A stretch of 64,000 nucleotides of DNA from UBA1444 sp964521625. Lineage in GTDB: Bacteria > Bacillota > Negativicutes > UBA1444. Location of the stretch: the NCBI GenBank assembly GCA_964521625.1, contig CAZFSM010000007.1:1-64000 (forward strand), written 5' to 3'. This document shows positions 31,133 to 39,957 of the stretch, in pieces. A program made the translations under genes and the position numbers. Below the pieces are notes generated by a model, which saw nothing but the letters and a program-made list of their open reading frames with translations, ran no database searches and was not told the origin of the DNA. Position 1 is the first letter of the stretch. Every line of letters starts with the position of its first letter.

Positions 31133-32971
31133 TTGTTGCACTGTAATGATCGGGCCTTAAGTACGGTAACGAAACCAGCCCGCTATACCGGCGGTGAGTG
31201 GAATATGGCAGCCAAAGAGCCGGGCAGCGTTGCTGTCAGGTTTGCATTGGTTTTGCCGGATGTCTATGAAGTCGGCATGTCCAACCTGGGCCTGAAAATC
31301 CTCTATGGGATATTGAATGAACGAAATGACACTTATGCGGAACGGGCCTATTGCCCATGGCCGGACATGGAAGCCGTCATGCGAAGCGGCAACGATGTTT
31401 TGTGCAGCCTGGAGACGCACACGCCATTGAAAGAATTTGATGCAGTCGGCTTTTCGTTGCAATATGAAATGACGTATACCAACATTCTTACCATGCTTGA
31501 TCTCGGCGGGATTCCCTTGGCAAGTTCTGACCGGGCCGAGTGCGATCCGTTAGTGGTTGGCGGTGGCCCTTGCGCCTTTAATCCGGAACCGTTGGCGGAC
31601 TTTTTTGATTGCTTTGTCATCGGTGAAGGGGAAGAGGTCATCGGCGAAATCGCTGCCGTACTGGCTGACTGGAAGCAAACAGGGCGTTCGGGAGGGCGCC
31701 TGAAGTTGCTCGTCGATTTGGCAAAGCTCAGTGGAGTATATGTGCCTAGCCTCTATCAGGTCGAATATGCCGCCGATGGAACCTGTAGCGGCGTCAAACC
31801 CAGTCATGTAGATATTCCGGCGATGATCAGCAAACGGGTGGTCGCCGACCTGGACAGTGCTTATTTTCCGGTGCAGCCGATCGTGCCCTATTTGGAAACC
31901 GTGCATGACCGAATCATGCTGGAGCTGTTCCGCGGTTGTACCCGTGGTTGCCGCTTCTGCCAAGCGGGCGTTATTTATCGTCCGGTTCGCGAGCGCAAGT
32001 CTGAGACTTTGCTGCGTCTGGCTCAGGAACTTGCCGACAATACCGGTTATGATGAGATTTCGCTGGTTTCCCTTAGTTCGGCTGATTATTCCTGTTTGCG
32101 GGAATTGGCGCATGAATTGCTGGTGAAGTTTGCACCGCAACGGGTCAGCCTTTCATTGCCATCACTACGTATCGACAGTTTTTCCATCGAATTGGCCAAC
32201 GAGATCCAGCAAGTTCGCCGTTCTGGTCTGACCTTTGCCCCCGAGGCAGGCACCCAACGTTTGCGGGACGTCATTAACAAGGGGGTCACCGAGGCCGATC
32301 TGTTTGAAGCGGCTGGCGCAGCCTTCCGTTCGGGTTGGGCCGGCATAAAACTCTATTTCATGATCGGCTTGCCGACCGAAACCGATGAAGACATTCTGGC
32401 GATTGCCGACTTGGCGCGCAGAGTCTTGGCGTTGTCGCGGAATCCCGCCCGCTGTAAAGTGTCCGTCAGTGTGTCGACGTTTGTACCGAAACCGCATTCG
32501 GCGTTCCAGTGGTTTGCCCAGATCCCTGTCGAAGAGATGGAACGGCGTCAACGTTTGTTGCGTGGCGCGCTAAGGGATCGCCGGATCAGTTTTAACTGGC
32601 ATGATGCGCCGACCAGCCGGTTGGAGGGCGTATTTGCCAGAGGCGACCGTCGCCTGGGTAAAACGTTGTTGCAGGCATGGCAAAACGGCGCGCGTTTTGA
32701 CGGCTGGAGCGAGCATTTTCGAGCTGATTTCTGGGCGGAAGCTTTTGTCGAAACCGGAGTAGATCCCGACTTTTATACGGTTCGCTCGCGCGAGATTGGT
32801 GAGACGATGCCCTGGGCGCACTTGAGCTCTGGAGTATCCCAGGACTGGTTGGCGCGCGAGTGGGCCCTGTCGCAGACCGGAACACCGACCGATGACTGTC
32901 GCCATGGTGAATGCAGCGGTTGCGGTGTTTGCCAGGATCTCGGCGTGTCTGTCATTGACTGGAGGGCGTGA
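31133..32971 (+). CDS. TIGR03960-type B12-binding-domain radical SAM protein
   Basis: A 612-residue protein. The N-terminal region (P-A-R-Y-T-G-G-E-W-N, then V-L-P-D-V-Y-E-V-G-M-S-N) leads into a B12-binding-like domain and a radical SAM domain with C-T-R-G-C-R-F-C (the CxxxCxxC cluster, near residue 270). A C-terminal Cys group (H-G-E-C-S-G-C-G-V-C) is near the end. It is paired with the DUF2344 gene 4 bp downstream; in many bacteria the two are one protein or neighbours. The reaction is not established, and an RNA-modifying role is only a guess. TTG 31133 is chosen because GGAGG lies 6 nt before it. Confidence 0.85.
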   Translation: MLHCNDRALSTVTKPARYTGGEWNMAAKEPGSVAVRFALVLPDVYEVGMSNLGLKILYGILNERNDTYAERAYCPWPDMEAVMRSGNDVLCSLETHTPLKEFDAVGFSLQYEMTYTNILTMLDLGGIPLASSDRAECDPLVVGGGPCAFNPEPLADFFDCFVIGEGEEVIGEIAAVLADWKQTGRSGGRLKLLVDLAKLSGVYVPSLYQVEYAADGTCSGVKPSHVDIPAMISKRVVADLDSAYFPVQPIVPYLETVHDRIMLELFRGCTRGCRFCQAGVIYRPVRERKSETLLRLAQELADNTGYDEISLVSLSSADYSCLRELAHELLVKFAPQRVSLSLPSLRIDSFSIELANEIQQVRRSGLTFAPEAGTQRLRDVINKGVTEADLFEAAGAAFRSGWAGIKLYFMIGLPTETDEDILAIADLARRVLALSRNPARCKVSVSVSTFVPKPHSAFQWFAQIPVEEMERRQRLLRGALRDRRISFNWHDAPTSRLEGVFARGDRRLGKTLLQAWQNGARFDGWSEHFRADFWAEAFVETGVDPDFYTVRSREIGETMPWAHLSSGVSQDWLAREWALSQTGTPTDDCRHGECSGCGVCQDLGVSVIDWRA

Positions 32972-32975
32972 ACCG

Positions 32976-33668
32976 ATGGAGAAAATCCGTATCGCACTGA
33001 AAAAAGGCGAAGCAACAAAATATGTGGGGCACCTTGACTTTGGTCGGGCGATTGAGCGGGCGCTGCGACGGGCCAAATTGCCGGTTGCCTACAGCGTGGG
33101 TTTCAATCCGCATATGAAATTATCTTTTGGTCCGGCGCTTGGCGTGGGGATTGCCAGCGAGGCCGAATACGTCGACGTGGAAATGACGGAATCAATCGAG
33201 GCGTCGGTTTTCAGTCAGCGCCTGTCGGAAAAATTGCCGCCGGACTTAGCGCTGGTGGCGGCTAAGTCGGTAAGTTCCAATGCATCGCTGGCAGCAGAGC
33301 TGAATTTGGCCGCCTATCGGGTGGTGGTTGCAACCCGGCCGACCCCGGAGCAAATTGCGGCGGCAAACAAAGCGGTGGCCGAGTTTCAACAAGCCGAATC
33401 GGTGACTTATGTCCGTCGTTCGCCCAAAGGGGTTAAAACGATGGATTTGAAAAATTATGTGGTTGGTGCTGTGAAACTGGAAGTAGGACAGGAGTCATTC
33501 GGCGTTGAATTTTGGCTGCGTATGACATCATCGGGGGCAGTAAAGCCGCAGGAAGTGATGCGCGCTTTAATCGACCAGTTTGCTTTTCCAGTGGGAGAAT
33601 TGCTGTTTCGCCGGACGGCGCTAAAAGCGGAAACAAGTGTTGGTATCAAGGAAGCCTTCGAGATTTAA
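32976..33668 (+). CDS. TIGR03936/DUF2344 radical-SAM-linked protein
   Basis: A 230-residue protein with the DUF2344 opening K-G-E-A-T-K-Y-V-G-H-L-D (about residues 10-21) and S-V-G-F-N-P-H-M-K-L-S-F-G-P-A-L-G-V-G (about 44-61). It always accompanies TIGR03960 radical SAM proteins and presumably forms a complex with the upstream product. The ATG at 32976 overlaps the GGAGGGCG region just before it. The next gene, RNase E/G, is 18 bp away, a common Firmicutes arrangement. Confidence 0.88.
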   Translation: MEKIRIALKKGEATKYVGHLDFGRAIERALRRAKLPVAYSVGFNPHMKLSFGPALGVGIASEAEYVDVEMTESIEASVFSQRLSEKLPPDLALVAAKSVSSNASLAAELNLAAYRVVVATRPTPEQIAAANKAVAEFQQAESVTYVRRSPKGVKTMDLKNYVVGAVKLEVGQESFGVEFWLRMTSSGAVKPQEVMRALIDQFAFPVGELLFRRTALKAETSVGIKEAFEI

Positions 33669-33686
33669 AATGTAAGGGGATATTTC

Positions 33687-36230
33687 ATGGCGAAAAAAAT
33701 CGTCGTCAATGTTATTCCCGAGGAAACCCGTATGGCGCTGACCGAAGAAGGGGTACTGCTGGAAGTGGCAGTAGAACGGGCAGAGAGCACCCATATGGTA
33801 GGGAATATCTATAAGGGCAGAGTGGAAAACGTTCTGCCGGGAATGCAAGCCGCGTTTATCAATATTGGTATTGGCAAGAATGCGTTCCTTTATGCCGGGG
33901 ACATCTTTCCCCATAAGTCCTTTCAACGCTTGGTAGAAGAGGATAACCTGACGGTTGGCGCTGAGATCATGGTGGAAATCGTCAAAGACGCAATGGGAAC
34001 CAAAGGGCCGCGGGCAACGACCCATTTTTCGATTCCCGGACGATATGTGGTCGTTATGCCCAGCGTAGATTATGTCGGGATATCGCGCCGGATCGAATCG
34101 GTCGAAGAACGGTCCAGACTTCGCAAGCTGGCAGAAAAAATCCGACCCAAAGGCATGGGCGTTATTGTGCGGACAGTCGCCGAGGGACACAGCGAAGAAG
34201 AGCTGGCCCGCGACTTCCAGTACTTGGCGAATTTATGGGAAGCATTGACGGTAAAAGCGAAAAGAGCCAAAGCACCATTTTTGCTTTACAGGGATGCCGA
34301 CTTGGTCATCCGCATCATTCGCGACCATGTCAAAGATGATATCGAGGAAGTCGTGATCGATGACGCCGATGCTCATGCACGGATGGTTGAATTGGCCCGT
34401 TTCCTATCGCCTGATTTGGTCAAAAAAATTCATCTATATAAAGGGAAAACCGAGATTTTTACCCATTATGGCATTGAAGATGAATGGAATCGTCTGGCTG
34501 ACCGCCGGGTCGATCTCAAATGCGGCGGTTATCTGATTATTGACAAGACCGAGGCATTGACCGTGATTGATGTCAACACCGGTCGTTTTACCGGACACTC
34601 CAATTTGGCGGACACTGTTTTTCTGGCCAACATGGAGGCTGTGGCAGAAATTGCCCGTCAGTTGCGGTTGCGCGATATCGGCGGCATCATTGTCGCTGAT
34701 TTTATCGACATGCAGAAAGAGAGTCACAAAAAAGCAGTCCTGATTGAACTGGAAGCACGTCTAAAGGTCGATAATACAAAAACTAACGTTCTGGGCCTGA
34801 CGGAACTTGGTTTGGTGGAAATGACACGTAAAAAGGCCCGCCAGACCTATGAGGGCACCTTGTATGAACCGTGTCCATGCTGTAGCGGCAGGGGAATTCT
34901 GCAATCGACGGAAACCCTGGTGATTTCAATTTTGCGGCAACTGCGGCGGATTGCCGCAAAACGGCCCGGCGCCGAACTGGTTGTCCAGATGCATCCACGG
35001 GTAGCGGAAGCATTTGCAGAAAAAACAGCGTTACTGGTACTGGAAAACGAATTGGGAGTCGAATTGACGGTAGAAATCGCCGAAGGGTTGCAGCCCGAGG
35101 TGTTTTCGATTTTGGAAGGCAAAAAAGCGTTGCATCGTTCGTCGGAACCCAAACGCGTGCGCAAGAACACGCGCCAGGGAGCGCGTGATGAAGCTGGGGT
35201 ATGTGAACCCGGCCTGGACGGACTGACAGCAGAGGAAATGTCACCGCTGTTGGCCGAAAAATTTGCCATGGAGCCAGCAGTTGACCCTGCTATTTTACGT
35301 GAGGCGCGACTGAATGCCATCGTCGGTTCCTTATGGGAACCGATCATCGAAGAAGACGATGCGGATGAGGAAAATAATTTGCCCAATGCTGCAACAGAGC
35401 CGGACGATTCTACTGCTGCGGGCGAGAAAAAACCACGGCGTCGCCGCCGCAGCAACAAGATGACAATTGCTGAGGCGATTGGCCTTGCCGCCGAAGAAAC
35501 GCAAGCAGAGACGATGTCAGAGGTTGTGGATCAGTTGGCTGATGAGGAATCATCGGCCACTGCGCTCCCCGCAACCAAAAAGACGCGACGTCGCCGTAAA
35601 ACCAAGAAAAAGACCGAAGATACCGTAGAGGCAATTGAGCCGGAATCAGAAGAAATTTTGATTGAAACCGCTGATACAGATGTAGCAATGGTGGATGAAA
35701 CTGTGGTGAAAAAATCAAAACGTCGACGTCGCCGCAAGAAAAAGCCGGTTGCGCAGGCGGATGACGAAGCGAATGAATCCGCGACGATAGAGACAGAGAC
35801 ACTGCCTGAGGTCCCGGATTCGGATGAAGTAGAGTCGGAAGCGGACGCAGCGGCGGTGAAAACCAAACGCCGCCGACGTCGCAAAAAGAAAACCGTCAAT
35901 GCGGCGGAGACGACTGACGATACTGCCGAAATAGCTGTACCCATCTCGCCGAAAATCCCTGAATTGACCGAGACTGGCGATGCACCGGCCAAAAAGAGTA
36001 AACGCCGCCGGCGTAAGAAAAAAACTACCGGAAGTTCTGCTGCTGAGGCTGCCGAGCCTGCATTGGCGCCGCAGCAAGCGGTGGAACCAGTGCAGGATGA
36101 ACTGGCGGAACCAGAAATTGCTGATGCTACTGCCGTGAAGAAGAAGCGGCGACGCAGGCGCAGCAGCCCGAAAAAGAAAACTGAAGAACAGACGATCAAT
36201 GAGATTGATCCGCCTGAGCAGTCTGATTGA
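33687..36230 (+). CDS. rng: RNase E/G family endoribonuclease with repetitive basic/acidic tail
   Basis: An 847-residue protein. The catalytic part (about residues 1-490) has an S1 domain (Y-K-G-R-V-E-N-V-L-P-G-M-Q-A-A-F-I-N-I-G near 44), a DNase I-like domain (V-I-D-V-N-T-G-R-F-T-G near 294; I-V-A-D-F-I-D near 336) and the Zn-link C-P-C-C-S-G-R-G (near 395). The last 270 residues are unlike ordinary RNase G: six Lys/Arg clusters near residues 580, 631, 675, 724, 768 and 817, spaced about 47 residues apart and separated by Glu/Asp/Ala-rich linkers. The tail is probably disordered and may bind RNA or partners. It starts at ATG after AAGGGG; the promoter of rplU overlaps its stop. Confidence 0.92.
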   Translation: MAKKIVVNVIPEETRMALTEEGVLLEVAVERAESTHMVGNIYKGRVENVLPGMQAAFINIGIGKNAFLYAGDIFPHKSFQRLVEEDNLTVGAEIMVEIVKDAMGTKGPRATTHFSIPGRYVVVMPSVDYVGISRRIESVEERSRLRKLAEKIRPKGMGVIVRTVAEGHSEEELARDFQYLANLWEALTVKAKRAKAPFLLYRDADLVIRIIRDHVKDDIEEVVIDDADAHARMVELARFLSPDLVKKIHLYKGKTEIFTHYGIEDEWNRLADRRVDLKCGGYLIIDKTEALTVIDVNTGRFTGHSNLADTVFLANMEAVAEIARQLRLRDIGGIIVADFIDMQKESHKKAVLIELEARLKVDNTKTNVLGLTELGLVEMTRKKARQTYEGTLYEPCPCCSGRGILQSTETLVISILRQLRRIAAKRPGAELVVQMHPRVAEAFAEKTALLVLENELGVELTVEIAEGLQPEVFSILEGKKALHRSSEPKRVRKNTRQGARDEAGVCEPGLDGLTAEEMSPLLAEKFAMEPAVDPAILREARLNAIVGSLWEPIIEEDDADEENNLPNAATEPDDSTAAGEKKPRRRRRSNKMTIAEAIGLAAEETQAETMSEVVDQLADEESSATALPATKKTRRRRKTKKKTEDTVEAIEPESEEILIETADTDVAMVDETVVKKSKRRRRRKKKPVAQADDEANESATIETETLPEVPDSDEVESEADAAAVKTKRRRRRKKKTVNAAETTDDTAEIAVPISPKIPELTETGDAPAKKSKRRRRKKKTTGSSAAEAAEPALAPQQAVEPVQDELAEPEIADATAVKKKRRRRRSSPKKKTEEQTINEIDPPEQSD

Positions 36231-36255
36231 CATTGACTGCAAGCTGTGCTAAGAT
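36227..36255 (+). promoter_or_regulatory. Promoter of the rplU-prp-rpmA operon
   Basis: TTGACA (36227-36232) and TAAGAT (36250-36255), exactly 17 bp apart, a near-consensus sigma-A promoter overlapping the stop codon of the RNase gene. Confidence 0.75.
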
Positions 36256-36256
36256 T

Positions 36257-36356
36257 CTTATGCGGCTTTGTCCGCATGGTTTCCTAAACCGCTCGGAGAG
36301 GTTGAAAATCCACTTAGGTGGTACCGTATCCGGCGAGTCCAAAGTAATAAGGAGGT
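36257..36356 (+). ncRNA. Ribosomal protein L21 leader RNA
   Basis: The roughly 100-nt leader holds GCGG-CTTTGT-CCGC (36267-36280) and a region with AAACCGCTCGGAGAGGTT and GGTGGTACCGT that resembles the L21 leader of Firmicutes, an autoregulatory element bound by L21. The assignment is by eye from position and these conserved-looking segments. Confidence 0.5.
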
Positions 36357-36362
36357 GCAAAA

Positions 36363-36674
36363 ATGTACGCAGTAATTGCAACAGGTGGCAAACAGTACCG
36401 GGTAGCTGAAGGTGATGTTATTTTCGTCGAAAAGCTCGAAGGCGAACTAGATGAGCAAGTGGTGTTTTCCGATGTGCTGACCGTGGTTGAAGACGGGAAT
36501 GTGAAATTCGGAACCCCCTATCTGGAAGGCGCAAAAGTTACGGCCAAGGTAGTGAAGCAGGGCAAGGAAAAGAAGATTCTGGTTTACAAGTACAAGTCCA
36601 AAGCCAACTATCGTCGTCGTCAGGGCCATCGTCAACCTTACACAAAAGTTTCGATTGAAAAAATCGAAGCTTAG
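36363..36674 (+). CDS. rplU: 50S ribosomal protein bL21
   Basis: A 103-residue protein starting M-Y-A-V-I-A-T-G-G-K-Q-Y-R-V and ending with the conserved R-R-Q-G-H-R-Q-P-Y-T-K-V-S-I block. It binds 23S rRNA. ATG follows AAGGAGGTG. Together with Prp and L27 it forms the standard L21-Prp-L27 cluster. Confidence 0.97.
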   Translation: MYAVIATGGKQYRVAEGDVIFVEKLEGELDEQVVFSDVLTVVEDGNVKFGTPYLEGAKVTAKVVKQGKEKKILVYKYKSKANYRRRQGHRQPYTKVSIEKIEA

Positions 36675-36676
36675 GC

Positions 36677-36997
36677 ATGATCCGGATTACAATTGAACGA
36701 AACAGCAACGGCCTGATTTGTGGATTTGAAGCAAAAGGACACGCCGATGCAGGCCCGCGTGGCCAGGATATAGTGTGTGCGGCAGTTTCTGTTTTGACAG
36801 ATTCGATTTTTCTTGGACTGGACAAACATTTGCGACGAGAACTGGAATGGAGTGCGGAGGCTGGCGATATCGCCGTTCGTTTGAAAGACGAACCGGATGA
36901 TTTGACAGAAGCCATACTTGCCACGATGTTTCTCGGTTTATCAGAGATTCAAAAGATTTATCCGGATAAAATCCGGATTCGTGAAATTAGGAGGTGA
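36677..36997 (+). CDS. prp: Ribosomal-processing cysteine protease Prp
   Basis: A 106-residue Prp (DUF464) protein. The catalytic pair is seen as G-H-A (His near residue 17) and D-I-V-C-A-A-V-S (Cys near 31). In Firmicutes Prp removes the short N-terminal extension of L27, an essential step of ribosome assembly. It begins 2 bp after the rplU stop and precedes rpmA, whose product here carries such an extension. Confidence 0.93.
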   Translation: MIRITIERNSNGLICGFEAKGHADAGPRGQDIVCAAVSVLTDSIFLGLDKHLRRELEWSAEAGDIAVRLKDEPDDLTEAILATMFLGLSEIQKIYPDKIRIREIRR

Positions 36998-37002
36998 AGC
37001 CG

Positions 37003-37305
37003 ATGTTTTTGTTTGATCTTCAACGCTTTGCACATAAAAAAGGTGTGGGTAGCTCCCGTAATGGTCGGGACAGCCACTCGCAGCGTCTGGGAACCAAAGA
37101 GCCGGATGGCAAGATTGTGCCGGCAGGTAGCATTTTGGTTCGACAAAGGGGTACTCGCTTCCATCCGGGCCGTAACGTCGGAATGGGCAGTGACCACACT
37201 CTATTTGCAAAAGTTACCGGCAAGGTAGCTTTTGAACGGCGAGGCCGGGATCTTCGCCAAATCAGTATTTATCCTGTGGAACAAGCACAAGAGATAAGTA
37301 ACTGA
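37003..37305 (+). CDS. rpmA: 50S ribosomal protein bL27, with cleavable N-terminus
   Basis: A 100-residue protein. The first residues M-F-L-F-D-L-Q-R-F precede the mature start A-H-K-K-G-V-G-S-S-R-N-G-R-D. Firmicutes L27 usually reads L-Q-F-F-A-H-K-K-G and is cut by Prp before Ala; here one Phe is Arg. The mature N-terminus reaches the peptidyl-transferase centre. ATG 37003 has AGGAGGTG at 6 nt; a GTG at 36994 inside that site is unlikely. Confidence 0.96.
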   Translation: MFLFDLQRFAHKKGVGSSRNGRDSHSQRLGTKEPDGKIVPAGSILVRQRGTRFHPGRNVGMGSDHTLFAKVTGKVAFERRGRDLRQISIYPVEQAQEISN

Positions 37306-37320
37306 GAAAATTGCAAAGAA

Positions 37321-37380
37321 AATATATAATTTGTTATATATTGCAATGAATCCCACGGTTTTCCGTGGGATTCATTGCAA
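37321..37380 (+). repeat. Two adjoining perfect inverted repeats after rpmA
   Basis: First, AATATATAA (37321-37329) and TTATATATT (37334-37342), 4-nt loop. Second, an 18-bp stem from 37341-37358 to 37363-37380 with loop TTTT, ending TTGCAA on both sides and CCCACGG/CCGTGGG inside. T-rich sequence begins about 10 nt later. The second hairpin probably ends the L21-L27 operon or protects its 3' end. The rest of the 207-bp gap holds a possible promoter for obg (TTGCTG 37430-37435, TATATT 37452-37457, 16 bp apart). Confidence 0.8.
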
Positions 37381-37512
37381 TTAAAGCTGTTTTTCTTTTT
37401 TAGTGGCAAAGAAAGATACAGGATTTTTGTTGCTGGGAGCGAATAAAAATATATATTAAAGAGTGCCATAACTGAATTCAAACGGTGAATAGGACCGAAA
37501 AAGGAGCGACTC

Positions 37513-38787
37513 ATGTTTATAGATAGAGCCAAGATTAGTATCAAGGCAGGCGATGGCGGCGACGGGATGTCCAGTTTCCGCCGGGAAAAGTATGCGCCGA
37601 AAGGCGGGCCAAATGGTGGCGACGGCGGGCGAGGCGGCGACATAGTCTTGCTGGCTGATCGTAACATGAATACGCTGCTGGATTTTCGTTACAAAAGAAA
37701 GTTCAAGGCGCAAAAAGGCAATGACGGTGAAGATACGAACAAGTTTGGCCGCAATGCCGAAGAGGTAGTGATCAAAGTACCGGTGGGTACTTTGGTGTTT
37801 GATGAAGAGTCGGGCGAACTGCTGGCTGACCTGATCGAGGATGGACAGCGGGAAATCATCGGTCGTGGCGGCAGGGGCGGTCGCGGCAACGCCCGCTTCC
37901 CCAACAGCGTTAACCGGGCGCCGACATTTGCCGAACACGGCGAACCTGGCGAAGAACGAAATCTGCGGATGGAACTGAAACTGCTGGCGGACGTGGGACT
38001 GGTCGGTTATCCCAGCGTAGGAAAATCGAGCCTGATTGCCACGGTATCGGCAGCGCGACCGGATATCGCCGCCTATCACTTTACGACGTTGACGCCGGTG
38101 CTGGGAATCGTCAAAATCGATGACCAGACCAATTTTGTCATGGCCGATATTCCCGGCCTGATTGAAGGGGCGCATGAAGGAAAAGGACTGGGTTATGAGT
38201 TTCTCCGCCATATCGAGCGAACCCGTCTGATTATCCACGTGCTGGATGTTTCCGGTCAGGAAGGGCGAGATCCACTGGAAGACTATCGCAAAATCAACAA
38301 GGAGCTGGCGGCTTACAACGAGCGCTTGTCAACTAGACCGCAAATCATTGCCGCCAATAAAATGGACCTGCCGGATGCGCGGGACAATTTTCCGGCGGTT
38401 GAAGCGGCACTGACGGCAGAAGGCCGGGAAGTGTTTCCGGTTTCGGCCGCCACCGGCGAGGGCTTGAAGGCGCTGATCCAACGCGCGGCGGAACTGCTGG
38501 CGACCTTGCCGAAGGAAGAAGTGATTGCTGCGCCGGTATTCCAGGCTGACAGCGAAGATGGCGCGCCGGAATTCACAATTCGACGCGATGACAGCGGCGC
38601 CTTTATCGTCGAAGGAAAAAGCATCGAACGCCTGGTGGCGATGACCCGTTTCAGCGATGAAGAAAGTCTGCGGCGCTTCCAGAATATCCTGCGACGCAAC
38701 GGCATTGATGAAGCGCTGCGAAATCGCGGCATCAAAGAGGGAGACACCGTGCGAATCCGCGAGATGGAATTCGAGTTCAGCGAATAA
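37513..38787 (+). CDS. obgE: Obg-family GTPase ObgE/CgtA
   Basis: A 424-residue GTPase with three domains. The Gly-rich Obg fold (residues 1-158) includes K-A-G-D-G-G-D-G and G-G-P-N-G-G-D-G-G-R-G-G-D. The G domain has G-Y-P-S-V-G-K-S-S (near 167), D-I-P-G-L-I-E-G-A and A-N-K-M-D-L. A C-terminal OCT domain follows. It acts in 50S assembly and growth control. ATG follows AAAGGAG. proB follows after 15 bp. Confidence 0.97.
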   Translation: MFIDRAKISIKAGDGGDGMSSFRREKYAPKGGPNGGDGGRGGDIVLLADRNMNTLLDFRYKRKFKAQKGNDGEDTNKFGRNAEEVVIKVPVGTLVFDEESGELLADLIEDGQREIIGRGGRGGRGNARFPNSVNRAPTFAEHGEPGEERNLRMELKLLADVGLVGYPSVGKSSLIATVSAARPDIAAYHFTTLTPVLGIVKIDDQTNFVMADIPGLIEGAHEGKGLGYEFLRHIERTRLIIHVLDVSGQEGRDPLEDYRKINKELAAYNERLSTRPQIIAANKMDLPDARDNFPAVEAALTAEGREVFPVSAATGEGLKALIQRAAELLATLPKEEVIAAPVFQADSEDGAPEFTIRRDDSGAFIVEGKSIERLVAMTRFSDEESLRRFQNILRRNGIDEALRNRGIKEGDTVRIREMEFEFSE

Positions 38788-38802
38788 CAGGGGGCTGCAC
38801 AG

Positions 38803-39957
38803 ATGTTTGACAGGAACCAGCTACAGTCGGCGCATCGGATTGTTGTAAAGGTTGGAACCAGCACGTTGACTCATCCCAACGGCAAACTCAATTATTCGCG
38901 CATTGAGTATCTGGTGCGTGAGCTGGCCGATGCAGTGAATTCCGGCAAACAGATTTTGCTGGTCAGTTCAGGCGCTGTCGGCGCTGGGATGGATCGATTG
39001 GGTTGGAAGGAAAAACCCAAGACGATTCCTGAAAAACAGGCGGCAGCTGCTGTAGGTCAAGGCATTCTCATGCACACCTACGAAAAAATGTTTGGTGAGT
39101 ATGGACAGATTGTGGCCCAAGTACTGTTGACCCGCGAAGACTCGGTCAACCGAAAACGCTATGCGAATTCGCGCAACACGTTGTTAACCCTGCTTGATAT
39201 CGGTGTGATTCCGATTATCAATGAAAATGATGCTGTTGCAATCGATGAACTGAAGATTGGTGACAACGATACTCTGTCAGCCAATGTGGCGGCGATTGTC
39301 GATGCGGATCTGCTGATTATTCTGTCTGATGTGGATGGGGTATATTCTGCGAACCCGCAAACAGATCCGTCAGCACGCCTGATTTCGGAAATTCCCGAAG
39401 TTACGCCGGAGATTGAAGCGATTTGCGGTGGCGCCGGGACAATGCGCGGCACCGGCGGTATGCTGACCAAGATGGCGGCAGCCCGGATGGCGATGAACTC
39501 AGGTATTGTGATGGTGATTGCTTCCGGAGCCAAAGAGGGCGTTATTCAGGCGGTGCTGGCGGGAAATCCGGTCGGAACATTGTTTCCGCCGCGGCAGAAC
39601 CGCCTGCAGTTTCGTAAACGCTGGCTGGCTTTCGGCGCCCGGATCAAAGGTCGTTTGACGGTTGATCGAGGCTGCGCCCAGGCGCTGCAAAACAGCGGCT
39701 CAAGTTTGTTGGCCGCAGGGATCAAGGCGGTGGACGGTTCCTTTGATCAGGGGAATACCGTCAGTATTGTCAATCAGGATGGCTGGGAAATTGCCAGGGG
39801 ACTGGCCAATTATAATGCAGCCGATACAGTGCGGATCATGGGCGCGCACACTCATGAAATCGCGGCAATTCTGGGACACAAGCCATACGATGAAGTCGTG
39901 CACAGGGACAATATGGTTCTGCTCAGCCGACATGAAACGGAGGAATCGATATGTTAA
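38803..39957 (+). CDS. proB: Glutamate 5-kinase
   Basis: A 384-residue protein: amino-acid kinase domain (I-V-V-K-V-G-T-S-T-L near residue 8; S-S-G-A-V-G-A-G near 56; N-E-N-D-A-V-A near 142; G-G-M-L-T-K near 219) plus a C-terminal PUA domain. It catalyses the first step of proline synthesis. The end overlaps the VOC gene by 7 bp; the second enzyme, ProA, follows after that gene. Confidence 0.96.
   Translation: MFDRNQLQSAHRIVVKVGTSTLTHPNGKLNYSRIEYLVRELADAVNSGKQILLVSSGAVGAGMDRLGWKEKPKTIPEKQAAAAVGQGILMHTYEKMFGEYGQIVAQVLLTREDSVNRKRYANSRNTLLTLLDIGVIPIINENDAVAIDELKIGDNDTLSANVAAIVDADLLIILSDVDGVYSANPQTDPSARLISEIPEVTPEIEAICGGAGTMRGTGGMLTKMAAARMAMNSGIVMVIASGAKEGVIQAVLAGNPVGTLFPPRQNRLQFRKRWLAFGARIKGRLTVDRGCAQALQNSGSSLLAAGIKAVDGSFDQGNTVSIVNQDGWEIARGLANYNAADTVRIMGAHTHEIAAILGHKPYDEVVHRDNMVLLSRHETEESIC

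Noticed and set aside
35531..36277. Antisense frame with repeated F-F-L-R-R-R-R segments
   Set aside because: It is the complement of the Lys/Arg repeats in the RNase tail.
36300..36330. T-box leader suggested by GGTGGTACCG
   Set aside because: The segment lies in the L21 leader context with no specifier loop and a ribosomal protein gene downstream.
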